Source of the DNA: an uncultured Butyrivibrio sp.
Lineage (GTDB): Bacteria > Bacillota > Clostridia > Lachnospirales > Lachnospiraceae
Assembly (NCBI GenBank): GCA_910577605.1
Contig: CAJTON010000032.1
Location: 1-22,861 of the forward strand
DNA: 22,861 nt
Direction of reading: 5' to 3'
Shown here: one piece after another, positions 5,396 to 12,653 of the stretch
Layout: the number at the start of each line of letters is the position of its first letter
How positions within the stretch are numbered: the stretch's first letter is position 1
Position numbers and translations under genes: made by a program
The notes under the pieces: model-generated
Seen by the model: the letters and a program-made list of their open reading frames with translations, nothing else
Told to the model about the DNA's origin: nothing
Database searches by the model: none

Positions 5396-6126
5396 CAGCC
5401 GTTTTCTCCGTAGTCGATTTTCACAAGCGTAAGCCCGCGGGCTCCCGCAAGCCCTCTGTCGCGCCCGTCAAGCGCCTTTTTCACACCGTCCGGCAGGATA
5501 ATATCATGTCCGGCTTTTATCAGCGTTCCGGCGATTATACGCACCATATTATATAAAAAACCGTTTCCCGTCACTCTTACCGTTATCATAGGACCGTCTC
5601 GCCATACCTCCGCCGAATAAACCGTGCGCACCTTGCTCTGAACCTGCGCGCCCGCAGAGCAGAACGAGGTAAAATCATGCTCGCCTACGAGAAAACGCGC
5701 CGCCTCGTTCATCCTCTCCGCGTCCAGATGCCTGTACTCAAAATGGGAGTAAAGGCGCACGGTCGGGTCGGGAAACTCCGCGTTCCATATTTTGTATTCA
5801 TAAGTTTTCACGCATTCGGCATATCTCGGATGAAAATCCGGCGCTGCCTCCGACGAACGTACGACCCTGATGTCCTCGGGAAGCCTTGTATTGAGCGCGT
5901 AGGCTATTTTTTCCGCGGGCATACGGGTATCGACGTCAAAAACGGCGACATTTCCGCGCGCGTGAACGCCCGCGTCCGTCCTGCTCGCTCCCGTAAGCTC
6001 TATCGGAGCCGCAAACAGCTCTTCAAGCGCCTCTTTAAGCCTCTGTTCTACCGTAACCGCGTTCTGCTGTATCTGCCATCCGGAATACGCCGTTCCGTCA
6101 TAGGCGACGCGAAGCATCACTCTCAT
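5395..6126 (-). CDS. truA: tRNA pseudouridine(38-40) synthase
   Basis: TruA converts uridines 38, 39 and 40 in the anticodon arm of many tRNAs to pseudouridine. The 243-residue protein has the N-terminal RVAYDGTAYSGWQ, the catalytic loop GASRTDAGVHA with nucleophile D51, and the C-terminal GNGFLYNMVRIIAGTL block of the family. GAGG lies about 5 nt before the ATG. It follows ecfT after 7 bp and is coupled to the transporter gene downstream, matching the ecfA1-ecfA2-ecfT-truA order of Firmicutes. Confidence 0.95.
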   Translation of the reverse strand: MRVMLRVAYDGTAYSGWQIQQNAVTVEQRLKEALEELFAAPIELTGASRTDAGVHARGNVAVFDVDTRMPAEKIAYALNTRLPEDIRVVRSSEAAPDFHPRYAECVKTYEYKIWNAEFPDPTVRLYSHFEYRHLDAERMNEAARFLVGEHDFTSFCSAGAQVQSKVRTVYSAEVWRDGPMITVRVTGNGFLYNMVRIIAGTLIKAGHDIILPDGVKKALDGRDRGLAGARGLTLVKIDYGENG

Positions 6127-6133
6127 AAAAACC

Positions 6134-6946
6134 TCACATAAATCTGTTCCACAATATTCTTGCGGCTATTATCATTCCAAGATACAAAAACAGTATCAGA
6201 TAGGCGATACCGTCGCGCCCCTTATATCTTAACGGCTTCATCTTCGTGCGCCCCTTGCCGCCGCGGTAGCAGCGCGCCTCCATAGCCGTCGCGAGATCGT
6301 ACGCCCTCCGTATCGCCGACACAAAAAGCGGCACAAGTATCGGCACGAGCGCCTTCACTCTTTTGAAAAAGTTCCCGCTCTCGAAATCGGCGCCCCTCGC
6401 GCTCTGCGCCTTCATTATTTTGTCCGTTTCGTCCATAAGGATAGGTATGAAACGGAGCGCGATCGACATCATCATGGCGACCTCGTGGACGGGAATCCTT
6501 ATGACCTTGAGGAAACGGAGTCCCTTCTCCATTCCGTCGGTAAGGTCATTAGGCGTAGTTGTCAGCGTCATCACCGACGAACCCATAATGAGAAGTACAA
6601 GCCTTAATCCCATATACACAGCCTGAATTATGCCCTCGTAGGTTATTCTGAACTTCCAGAAACTCACAAGCACATGACCTTCCGTCATAAACAGGTTAAA
6701 AATAAGACTTATCGCCATAATTATCATTATGGATTTCAGACCGCGCATAATAAATTTGAACGGCACGCGCGATATTCCGACGCAGGTAAAAAGAAACGCC
6801 GCCGCAAGCATGTAGACCACGGGATTTTTAGCGATAAAAAGCGTAACGATATAAAGAATCGTTCCGAAGAGCTTAACGCGCGGATCAAGTCTGTGTATGA
6901 CCGAGCCTGTCGGATAATATTGTCCTATCGTGATATCTTTTAACAT
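6134..6946 (-). CDS. ecfT: ECF transporter transmembrane protein EcfT
   Basis: EcfT is the membrane scaffold that links the two ATPases to exchangeable substrate-binding S components for vitamins and similar micronutrients. The 270-residue protein begins with HRLDPRVKL, has about five hydrophobic segments, and carries the two coupling-helix motifs SARGADF (ARG at 183-185) and EARCYRGG (223-230) that contact the ATPases. It is placed 11 bp after ecfA2 and 7 bp before truA. No S component gene is in the window, as expected for a group II (shared) ECF module. Confidence 0.93.
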   Translation of the reverse strand: MLKDITIGQYYPTGSVIHRLDPRVKLFGTILYIVTLFIAKNPVVYMLAAAFLFTCVGISRVPFKFIMRGLKSIMIIMAISLIFNLFMTEGHVLVSFWKFRITYEGIIQAVYMGLRLVLLIMGSSVMTLTTTPNDLTDGMEKGLRFLKVIRIPVHEVAMMMSIALRFIPILMDETDKIMKAQSARGADFESGNFFKRVKALVPILVPLFVSAIRRAYDLATAMEARCYRGGKGRTKMKPLRYKGRDGIAYLILFLYLGMIIAARILWNRFM

Positions 6947-6957
6947 TCAGTGACCTT

Positions 6958-7809
6958 TCAGCGTTCCTTAAAAATTCTCAAAATACTTTCAAAACCTTCA
7001 TCAATAGTTATCGCCGACGTATCGGCGTCAAAGCCCTTTTGCCTGAGAAGATTCATGACCTTCGTCACTTCGGGTACGGCAAGTCCTATCCGCTCAAGCT
7101 CCTCCGAATGCGCAAAGACCTCCTTAGGCGAATCGTCATACAAAAGCTCCCCGTCGTTCATAACAAGTATCCTGTCAACATATCTGGCGACGTCCTCCAT
7201 GCTGTGCGATACCAAAATAACAGTATTTCCTGTTTTCTCATGCAGTCCCTTTACCATGCCGAGAATCTCGTCGCGTCCCTTGGGGTCAAGTCCCGCCGTC
7301 GGCTCGTCGAGTATAAGCACCTCAGGCTTCATCGCGAGCACTCCAGCTATCGCCGCCCTTCTTTTCTGACCTCCGGAAAGCTCAAACGGAGAATTGTAGA
7401 AAAGGTCCTTGTCCATTCCGACCATCTCAAGCGCCTCAAACGCGCGAAGCTCGCTGTCTCTCTGGCTCAATCCGAGATTTTTCGGACCGAAGCATACGTC
7501 CTTGAATACCGTCGCCTCAAAAAGCTGATGCTCCGGATACTGAAACACAAGCCCGACCTTACGGCGAAGCTCCTTTATATTGTAGCCTTTATCGTATATA
7601 TCCTGCTCGTCGTAAAATACGTTGCCCGACGACGCTCGTATAAGACCGTTAAGTATCTGCGTGAGCGTCGATTTGCCCGAGCCGGTATGCCCGATAAGCC
7701 CGATAAATTCGTTTTTACTTATAACAAGGCTTATATCTTTAAGAGCATGCCTGACAAATCCCGTTCCCTCGCCGTATATATAGTTTACCTTATCTAAAAT
7801 AATCGACAT
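6958..7809 (-). CDS. ecfA2: ECF transporter ATPase EcfA2
   Basis: This is one of two ATPases that power the shared ECF micronutrient transporter. In 283 residues all ABC motifs are present: Walker A GHTGSGKST (40-48), Q-loop VFQYPEHQLFE, signature LSGGQ (144-148), Walker B ILDEPTAGLD (DE at 168-169) and switch His 202. QYPEHQLFE and the C-terminal extension are typical of EcfA2 against EcfA1. The start overlaps the end of ecfA1 by 16 bp, so the two subunits are probably made in step. Confidence 0.93.
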   Translation of the reverse strand: MSIILDKVNYIYGEGTGFVRHALKDISLVISKNEFIGLIGHTGSGKSTLTQILNGLIRASSGNVFYDEQDIYDKGYNIKELRRKVGLVFQYPEHQLFEATVFKDVCFGPKNLGLSQRDSELRAFEALEMVGMDKDLFYNSPFELSGGQKRRAAIAGVLAMKPEVLILDEPTAGLDPKGRDEILGMVKGLHEKTGNTVILVSHSMEDVARYVDRILVMNDGELLYDDSPKEVFAHSEELERIGLAVPEVTKVMNLLRQKGFDADTSAITIDEGFESILRIFKER

Positions 7810-8645
7810 ATTTCTTCAACCAGCTCCTCCGCCGTCAATACCCCCGTATTCACGGGAATGCCCGCTCCCGCAAGCTTATGCGCAAGCTTTGACGCCTGCG
7901 GAACTTCAAGCCTTATACGCTCAAGCCTGTCCGCCTGCGAAAATATTTCGCGCGGAGTCCCCTCCATGACGACTTTTCCTTTATCCATGACAAAAACCTT
8001 ATCGGCGTTCACGATTTCGTTCATGTAATGCGTTATAAGTATCACGGTGACCTTTTCTTTGCGGTTAAGCTCAAGGACGGTGTCAAGCACCTCCCTGCGC
8101 CCAACAGGGTCAAGCATAGCAGTCGGCTCATCCATTATAATACATTTCGGGCGCATCGCAACTACTCCCGCGATCGCCACGCGCTGTTTTTGTCCGCCGG
8201 AAAGCTTATTCGGCGAATATTCACGGTACGCGCTCATTCCTACGGCATCAAGCGCCTTGCCGACCCGCTCCCATATCTCATCTGTCGGCACGCCGAGATT
8301 CTCCGGTCCGAAGCCCACGTCCTCCTCGACAATCGTTCCTACTATCTGATTGTCGGGGTTCTGGAAAACCATTCCCGCCGTCTGTCTTATCTCCCACAGA
8401 TTATCCTCGTCCGAGGTATCCTTACCGGCGACATACACAGTTCCCTCCGTGGGGAGCAAAAGAGCGTTTATATGTCTGGCAAAGGTGGATTTGCCCGAAC
8501 CGTTGTGCCCGACTATGGCGATAAACTGTCCCGGCTCCACTTCGATACTGACATTGTCCACCGCCCTGTTGATGCCGTCAACATTCCCGTCCTCATCTCT
8601 TTTTATATATTCAAAAACAAGGTTTTCAGATTTAACAATACTCAT
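7794..8645 (-). CDS. ecfA1: ECF transporter ATPase EcfA1
   Basis: This partner ATPase of EcfA2 forms the heterodimer under EcfT. In 283 residues it has Walker A GHNGSGKST (46-54), VFQNPDNQIVGTIVEEDVAFG-like Q-loop region (here DVGFG), LSGGQ (148-152), Walker B IIMDEPTAMLD (DE at 172-173) and His 206. The FQNPDNQ and VEEDVGFG strings are characteristic of EcfA1. GGGAG about 6 nt upstream supports the ATG. It follows rplQ after 84 bp that hold only a weak hairpin, so co-transcription with the alpha operon is likely. Confidence 0.93.
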   Translation of the reverse strand: MSIVKSENLVFEYIKRDEDGNVDGINRAVDNVSIEVEPGQFIAIVGHNGSGKSTFARHINALLLPTEGTVYVAGKDTSDEDNLWEIRQTAGMVFQNPDNQIVGTIVEEDVGFGPENLGVPTDEIWERVGKALDAVGMSAYREYSPNKLSGGQKQRVAIAGVVAMRPKCIIMDEPTAMLDPVGRREVLDTVLELNRKEKVTVILITHYMNEIVNADKVFVMDKGKVVMEGTPREIFSQADRLERIRLEVPQASKLAHKLAGAGIPVNTGVLTAEELVEEICRLF

Positions 8646-8672
8646 AAACGCTCCCGTTTTAAGCTATTATCC

Positions 8673-8702
8673 AAAAATGGACGAATGCCCGAAAAGACAT
8701 CC
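8673..8702 (-). terminator. Weak stem-loop with T-tract between rplQ and ecfA1
   Basis: On the minus strand a 5-bp stem (arms at 8698-8702 and 8679-8683) is followed by ATTTTTGG. The stem is short and the loop long, so at most it gives partial termination, lowering ecf expression relative to rplQ. Confidence 0.3.
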
Positions 8703-8729
8703 GCCCACTTATGTTGTATAATTAAAAAC

Positions 8730-9266
8730 TTACACTAACTCAAGAACCACTTCCATTGCCGCATCGCCCTTGCGCGGTCCGATCTTGACGATTCTCGTGT
8801 AACCGCCGTTGCGTCCCTCGTACTTAGGAGCGATATCGTCAAAGAGTTTGTCGGCTACGCTGACCTTCTTGGTATTTCTTTTTCTTCCGGCTGCCTCCGA
8901 GGGAACCTCGGTCACGCCGTAAAGGACCTTCATCATCTGCCTTCTGGCATGTACTCTTGAAGGACTGTCCTTCTTGATGGTCTTTTCAACGTTGTCGTAT
9001 ACGGTCTTCTTCTTTCCGTCAACCGTTTCCTTAACTCTTTTTCCGTCTTTATCTTTACGGGCTACTCTGGCGGTAACCGTAACGGTCTCAAAGTTGTCTT
9101 TTTCCTTAACCGCTAACGCGATAAGTCCGTCAGCAACTTTGCGGACTTCCTTAGCCTTGGCTTCGGTCGTAACGATCTTGCCGTTGTAAAGCAATGCCGT
9201 TACCTGATTTCTGATTAAAGCTTTTCTCTGATCAGCTGTTCTTCCAAGCTTTCTGTAACCTGCCAT
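8730..9266 (-). CDS. rplQ: 50S ribosomal protein L17, with internal insertion
   Basis: L17 lies near the peptide exit tunnel of the large subunit. The N-terminus (YRKLGRTADQRKALIRN) and the C-terminus (GGYTRIVKIGPRKGDAAMEVVLELV) are standard. At 178 residues it is about 50-60 longer than the Bacillus protein. The extra part is a lysine-rich segment at about 54-104, placed before VHARRQ, where the short form has only a few residues. The frame is intact and codon use does not change. Similar long L17 forms are known in Lachnospiraceae, so this is probably a lineage trait and not a fusion. Confidence 0.95.
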   Translation of the reverse strand: MAGYRKLGRTADQRKALIRNQVTALLYNGKIVTTEAKAKEVRKVADGLIALAVKEKDNFETVTVTARVARKDKDGKRVKETVDGKKKTVYDNVEKTIKKDSPSRVHARRQMMKVLYGVTEVPSEAAGRKRNTKKVSVADKLFDDIAPKYEGRNGGYTRIVKIGPRKGDAAMEVVLELV

Positions 9267-9288
9267 TTGCTCATTTCTCCTTTACTTA

Positions 9289-10251
9289 TTATTCGTCGCC
9301 TGAACTGAGCTGCAAACCGAGCTCTTTCAGCTTGGCAAGAACCTCCTCCAAAGACTTGCGTCCAAGGTTTCTGACCTTCATCATATCTTCGGATGTCTTG
9401 CTGCATAATTCTTCAACAGTATTTATGCCGGCTCTCTTGAGACAGTTGTATGAGCGTACCGAAAGCTCAAGCTCGTCGATGTTCATCTCAAGAACCTTTT
9501 CTTTTTCATTGTCTTCCTTCTCAATCATTACGTCAACCGACTTTGCGCTTTCCGAAAGGTCGATAAACAGGCTGAGATGCTCGCTTAAAACCTTTGCGGC
9601 AAGGCTTACCGCGTCGTCGGGCGACAATGTACCGTTGGTATATACTTCCAATGTAAGTTTGTCATAGTCAGTTACCTGACCCACGCGCGTATTCTGAACC
9701 GACAGATTCACGCGCTCAACAGGTGTGTAAATGGAATCTATTGACAAAACTCCGATAGGGGTATCCTCACACTTGTTTTTGTCGGAACTTACATAACCTC
9801 TTCCGTTGGTGATGGTAAGCTCCATGAAGAGCTTGCAGTCCGCGCCGCCGTTAAGCGTAGCGATAACCAACTCAGGATTCAAAATCTCAATATCCGAATC
9901 TGCCTGAATATCGGCAGCCGTGACAACGCCTTCCCTGCCGTCGCACTCGATGTACGCGATCTTTGCTTCGTTCGAGCTGCTGCTGTTCTTTATAGCAAGA
10001 TTCTTGATGTTCATAATGATGTCGCTGACATCCTCCTTGACACCGGGAATCGGGCTGAACTCGTGAAGCACGCCTTCGATCTTGACCTGGCTTACAGCCG
10101 CGCCGGGAAGCGAAGAAAGCATGATCCTTCTAAGTGAATTGCCGAGCGTTGTTCCGTAGCCTCTCTCAAGCGGCTCTACAACAAATCTGCCGTATCTTTT
10201 GTCCTCAGATATTTCTTCGATCTCAATTTTCGGTTTTTCAAATTCGAACAC
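9289..10251 (-). CDS. rpoA: RNA polymerase alpha subunit
   Basis: The alpha dimer nucleates RNA polymerase assembly and its C-terminal domain binds UP elements and activators. The 320-residue protein has the N-terminal assembly domain (RGYGTTLGNSLRRIMLSSLPG, given in part, near 29-50), an acidic linker near 240-255 and the C-terminal domain ending in ELELSVRSYNCLKRAGI and NLGRKSLEEVLAKLKELGL. The start codon is GTG at 10249-10251, with GGAGGGG about 6 nt upstream. It lies in the alpha operon after rpsD and 22 bp before rplQ. Confidence 0.96.
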   Translation of the reverse strand: MFEFEKPKIEIEEISEDKRYGRFVVEPLERGYGTTLGNSLRRIMLSSLPGAAVSQVKIEGVLHEFSPIPGVKEDVSDIIMNIKNLAIKNSSSSNEAKIAYIECDGREGVVTAADIQADSDIEILNPELVIATLNGGADCKLFMELTITNGRGYVSSDKNKCEDTPIGVLSIDSIYTPVERVNLSVQNTRVGQVTDYDKLTLEVYTNGTLSPDDAVSLAAKVLSEHLSLFIDLSESAKSVDVMIEKEDNEKEKVLEMNIDELELSVRSYNCLKRAGINTVEELCSKTSEDMMKVRNLGRKSLEEVLAKLKELGLQLSSGDE

Positions 10252-10298
10252 TAAAAGCCCCTCCTTTTTGGGTTTGATGCTGCCTGGGGTATCTTCTA

Positions 10299-10892
10299 TT
10301 ACTTAGAGTATAACTCGACGATAAGCATCTCGTTTACAGGAACATCAATCATATCCCTTGAAGGAACAGACTTAACCGAACCCTTAAGGTTCTCCTGGTC
10401 TGCTTCAAGCCACTCCGGTACAAGTCTTGCTCCCGTAACCTCAAGTATATCCTTGTATCTCTGTGAAGATTTGGCCTTTTCTTTGATCTCGATCGAATCG
10501 CCCGCGCTTACAAGGTATGACGGAATGTTTACGCACTTTCCGTTTACAAGCACATGCTTATGGTCAACGATCTGTCTGGCCTCTTTTCTTGTTCTGGCGT
10601 ATCCTAATCTGAAAATAACATTATCAAGTCTGAGCTCAAGCATAGCCATAAGGTTATCGCCTGTCATTCCGCTCATTCTGTCCGCCTTCTTAAAATAATT
10701 TCTGAAGGGCTTCTCGAGCACGCCGTAGATGAATTTAGCCTTCTGCTTTTCACGGAGCTGAAGTCCGTACTCACTCACCTTCTTGCCGGCTCTCTCTAAT
10801 CTTCTTTTTGATTTTTTATCTATTCCTAAATAAACTGGATCAAGTCCAAGTGATCTGCATCTTTTAAGAACAGGAACTCTGTTAACTGCCAT
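10299..10892 (-). CDS. rpsD: 30S ribosomal protein S4
   Basis: S4 starts small-subunit assembly by binding the 16S 5' domain and often represses its own synthesis. The 197-residue protein starts MAVNRVPVLKRCRSLGLDP, lacks the four-cysteine zinc site of other S4 forms (cysteine-poor type), and has the S4 RNA-binding domain around 88-150 (RLDNVIFRLGYARTRKEARQ and VDHKHVLVNG). AGGAGGTG about 9 nt upstream fixes the start. It follows rpsK by 18 bp. Confidence 0.95.
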   Translation of the reverse strand: MAVNRVPVLKRCRSLGLDPVYLGIDKKSKRRLERAGKKVSEYGLQLREKQKAKFIYGVLEKPFRNYFKKADRMSGMTGDNLMAMLELRLDNVIFRLGYARTRKEARQIVDHKHVLVNGKCVNIPSYLVSAGDSIEIKEKAKSSQRYKDILEVTGARLVPEWLEADQENLKGSVKSVPSRDMIDVPVNEMLIVELYSK

Positions 10893-10910
10893 TCTTTATT
10901 ACACCTCCTA

Positions 10911-11303
10911 TTAGACTCTTCTGCGCTTGGGCGGGCGACATCCGTTATGTGGTACCGGAGTGACGTCCTTAATGCTGGTAACTTCAAGACCGCATGCCTG
11001 AAGTGCCCTGATTGCCGCCTCACGGCCTGAGCCGGGGCCTTTAACCATAACGTCTACTGATTTTAATCCGTGTACTAAAGCTGCTTTTGTTGCAGTTTCC
11101 GCTGCCATCTGAGCTGCATAAGGAGTAGATTTCTTTGAACCTCTAAATCCAAGACCACCGGCACTAGCCCAAGACAATGCGTTGCCTTCCGTATCGGTTA
11201 TGGTAACGATTGTGTTGTTGAAGGATGACTGAATATGTGCCTGTCCGCGTTCAACGTTTTTCTTAACACGCTTTTTTGTCACTTTTTTTGTAACTTTAGC
11301 CAT
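10911..11303 (-). CDS. rpsK: 30S ribosomal protein S11
   Basis: S11 forms part of the platform of the small subunit near the mRNA exit path. The 130-residue protein has a lysine-rich start, the core AHIQSSFNNTIVTITD and the conserved C-terminus GLEVTSIKDVTPVPHNGCRPPKRRRV given here in part (VTPVPHNGCRPPKRRRV). The length is normal. It lies between rpsM (46 bp upstream) and rpsD, with a good ribosome-binding site. Confidence 0.96.
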   Translation of the reverse strand: MAKVTKKVTKKRVKKNVERGQAHIQSSFNNTIVTITDTEGNALSWASAGGLGFRGSKKSTPYAAQMAAETATKAALVHGLKSVDVMVKGPGSGREAAIRALQACGLEVTSIKDVTPVPHNGCRPPKRRRV

Positions 11304-11349
11304 TTTCTAAACTAACCTCCCTTATGGGTTCCCGTTTATTCATCGGGTA

Positions 11350-11718
11350 TTATTTTTTCTTGTTTGCGATTGTTTTCTTCGGTCCCTTACGGGTTCTAGC
11401 GTTTGTCTTTGTTTTCTGTCCTCTTACTGGAAGACCTTTTCTATGACGAATGCCTCTGTAGCATCCGATCTCCTGCAATCTCTTTATATTGAGAGCCGTC
11501 TCTCTTCTGAGATCGCCTTCCACCGTCTGGGTGGCGTCAATAACGTCTTTGATTCTGCCTACTTCCTCGTCGGTAAGATCCTTAACACGAGTGTCAGGAT
11601 TTACTTTTGCTTCGGCAAGAATACGGTTTGAGCTTACCCTGCCGATACCGTATATATAGGTAAGGCCGATCTCAACACGTTTTTCTCTTGGTAAATCTAC
11701 ACCAGCGATACGAGCCAT
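11350..11718 (-). CDS. rpsM: 30S ribosomal protein S13
   Basis: S13 sits at the top of the small-subunit head and bridges to the large subunit. The 122-residue protein begins MARIAGVDLPREKRVEIGLT, has the helix-hairpin-helix YIYGIGRVSSNRIL, the block RGIRHRKGLPVRGQKTKTNA and a basic tail. The ATG at 11716-11718 is preceded by GGAGGTG about 10 nt upstream. The frame stays open further upstream to 11805 but that part has no S13 homology and includes spacer structure, so it is excluded. Confidence 0.96.
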   Translation of the reverse strand: MARIAGVDLPREKRVEIGLTYIYGIGRVSSNRILAEAKVNPDTRVKDLTDEEVGRIKDVIDATQTVEGDLRRETALNIKRLQEIGCYRGIRHRKGLPVRGQKTKTNARTRKGPKKTIANKKK

Positions 11719-11769
11719 GTGCGCATTACACCTCCATTTGTCTGTTATTTGTTGAAAAAATTTATTTAA

Positions 11770-11806
11770 AGTGGCGGACGACAACACACCCGGGTGGTTC
11801 GCCACT
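11770..11806 (-). promoter_or_regulatory. Structured element between rpmJ and rpsM, terminator- or attenuator-like
   Basis: The 169-bp gap before rpsM holds a stem of 7 bp (11770-11776 with 11800-11806) that encloses a perfect 10-bp palindrome, CACCCGGGTG (11787-11796). On the minus strand it is followed by TTTAAATAAATTTTTT, as in an intrinsic terminator. An inner hairpin alternative and the G/C-rich sequence before it could form a switch. Partial termination or S4-type autoregulation of the downstream alpha genes is possible but unproven. Confidence 0.45.
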
Positions 11807-11887
11807 GCAGCCGCATAATAACTGGCTTAACGCGCAAAATACGCCGGAGCGCACTTCTCCCCCGGAATATTCTGTGATTCCGCAAAA

Positions 11888-12001
11888 TTATCCCTGTCTC
11901 TGTTTATGCTTAGGATTTTCGCAGATGATCATGATATTTCCTTTTCTCTTAATGACTTTGCATTTTTCACAAATAGGTTTTACTGATGATCTAACCTTCA
12001 T
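11888..12001 (-). CDS. rpmJ: 50S ribosomal protein L36
   Basis: L36 is the smallest large-subunit protein, binding 23S rRNA near the factor-binding region. The 37-codon frame reads MKVRSSVKPICEKCKVI, KRKGNIMIICENPKHKQRQG as continuous protein, with the zinc ligands C11, C14, C27 and H32, so it is the zinc-containing form. AGGAGG lies about 7 nt before the ATG. Its own promoter lies about 65 bp upstream, between infA and rpmJ. Confidence 0.95.
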   Translation of the reverse strand: MKVRSSVKPICEKCKVIKRKGNIMIICENPKHKQRQG

Positions 12002-12059
12002 GGTAAGTCCTCCTTTCCACGAAAAAGCAACTTGTAATAAAGTTGAAAAAAACGTCCGA

Positions 12060-12074
12060 GTGATATTGTATCAC
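12060..12074. promoter_or_regulatory. Perfect palindrome over the rpmJ -10 box
   Basis: GTGATATTGTATCAC has two 6-bp arms around a 3-bp centre and covers the -10 hexamer of the rpmJ promoter. Its size and place suit a repressor operator. No regulator can be named. Confidence 0.4.
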
Positions 12075-12093
12075 AACGGTTATAATAATACAA
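12065..12093 (-). promoter_or_regulatory. Internal promoter upstream of rpmJ
   Basis: On the minus strand TTGTAT (12088-12093) and TACAAT (12065-12070) are spaced by 17 bp. The leader of about 57 nt contains CAACTT-TATTAC-AAGTTG, a 6-bp stem followed by CTTTTTC, then the rpmJ ribosome site. It would let rpmJ-rpsM-rpsK-rpsD-rpoA-rplQ be expressed apart from the genes upstream. Confidence 0.6.
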
Positions 12094-12107
12094 GCAAAAA
12101 AATTATT

Positions 12108-12326
12108 TTATTTATCTCTCCAAATGATTCTTCCCTTGGATAAATCATAGGGTGATAATTCAAGCGTTACCTTGTCTCCCGGGATTATCCTGATGTAATT
12201 CATTCTGAGCTTACCGCTTATGTGAGCAAGAACCTTATGTCCGTTCTCCAGTTCGACCTGGAACATTGCATTGGGCAGCTTCTCAACTACGGTTCCTTCA
12301 ATTTCTATGACATCTGACTTTGACAT
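12108..12326 (-). CDS. infA: Translation initiation factor IF-1
   Basis: IF-1 binds the A site of the small subunit and, with IF-2 and IF-3, guides start-codon selection. The 72-residue protein is a single S1-like OB fold: IEIEGTVVEKLPNAMFQVELENGH, HISGKLRMNYIRI and GDKVTLELSPYDLSKGRI (quoted in pieces). AGGAGGT lies just upstream of the ATG. It sits between the KOW gene and rpmJ in the standard Firmicute order. Confidence 0.96.
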   Translation of the reverse strand: MSKSDVIEIEGTVVEKLPNAMFQVELENGHKVLAHISGKLRMNYIRIIPGDKVTLELSPYDLSKGRIIWRDK

Positions 12327-12356
12327 TCAATTACCTCCTGCTCATTCCTATCCGCC

Positions 12357-12647
12357 TTACTCCTTTTTAACGGCGTCCTGCTTTCCGATGTGGATCAGAT
12401 AATTTTTGATCGAATACTTTATATCCTCATCACGGATATCTCCGGCCTCAAGCCTGCTCATCAAAGCTTCATCTCTGTAGTTTATCGGCTGCAGATGAAT
12501 GGGATTCTTTCTTTTCGGATTGGAAAGCTGCCTGTGCCTGCCGTCGCATACATATATTCCGCCCTGATCTTCAACCACTATATAAATGGTTCCCGCGTCA
12601 TGCCCTGCCTTTGAACTGCAAAAGCTTCCTTTTATTAATTCCGCCAT
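12357..12647 (-). CDS. KOW-domain RNA-binding protein (L14e-like)
   Basis: The 96-residue protein has an N-terminal KOW-like fold: GSFCSSKAGHDAGTIYIV followed by VEDQGGIYVCDGRHR, and KRKNPIHLQPIN after it. Proteins of this type, related to eukaryotic L14e, are encoded between map and infA in many Firmicutes (the Bacillus ybzG position). The C-terminal part has an acidic helix (DEALMSRLEAGDIRDEDIKY). It probably binds RNA and may be ribosome-associated, but no precise role is established that the sequence could show. It lies 6 bp after map and 30 bp before infA. Confidence 0.8.
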   Translation of the reverse strand: MAELIKGSFCSSKAGHDAGTIYIVVEDQGGIYVCDGRHRQLSNPKRKNPIHLQPINYRDEALMSRLEAGDIRDEDIKYSIKNYLIHIGKQDAVKKE

Positions 12648-12653
12648 ATCCGT

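Noticed and set aside
11719..11805. N-terminal extension of S13 to 11805
   Set aside because: The extension has no S13 similarity and covers the spacer hairpin; the start at 11716-11718 has a proper ribosome site.
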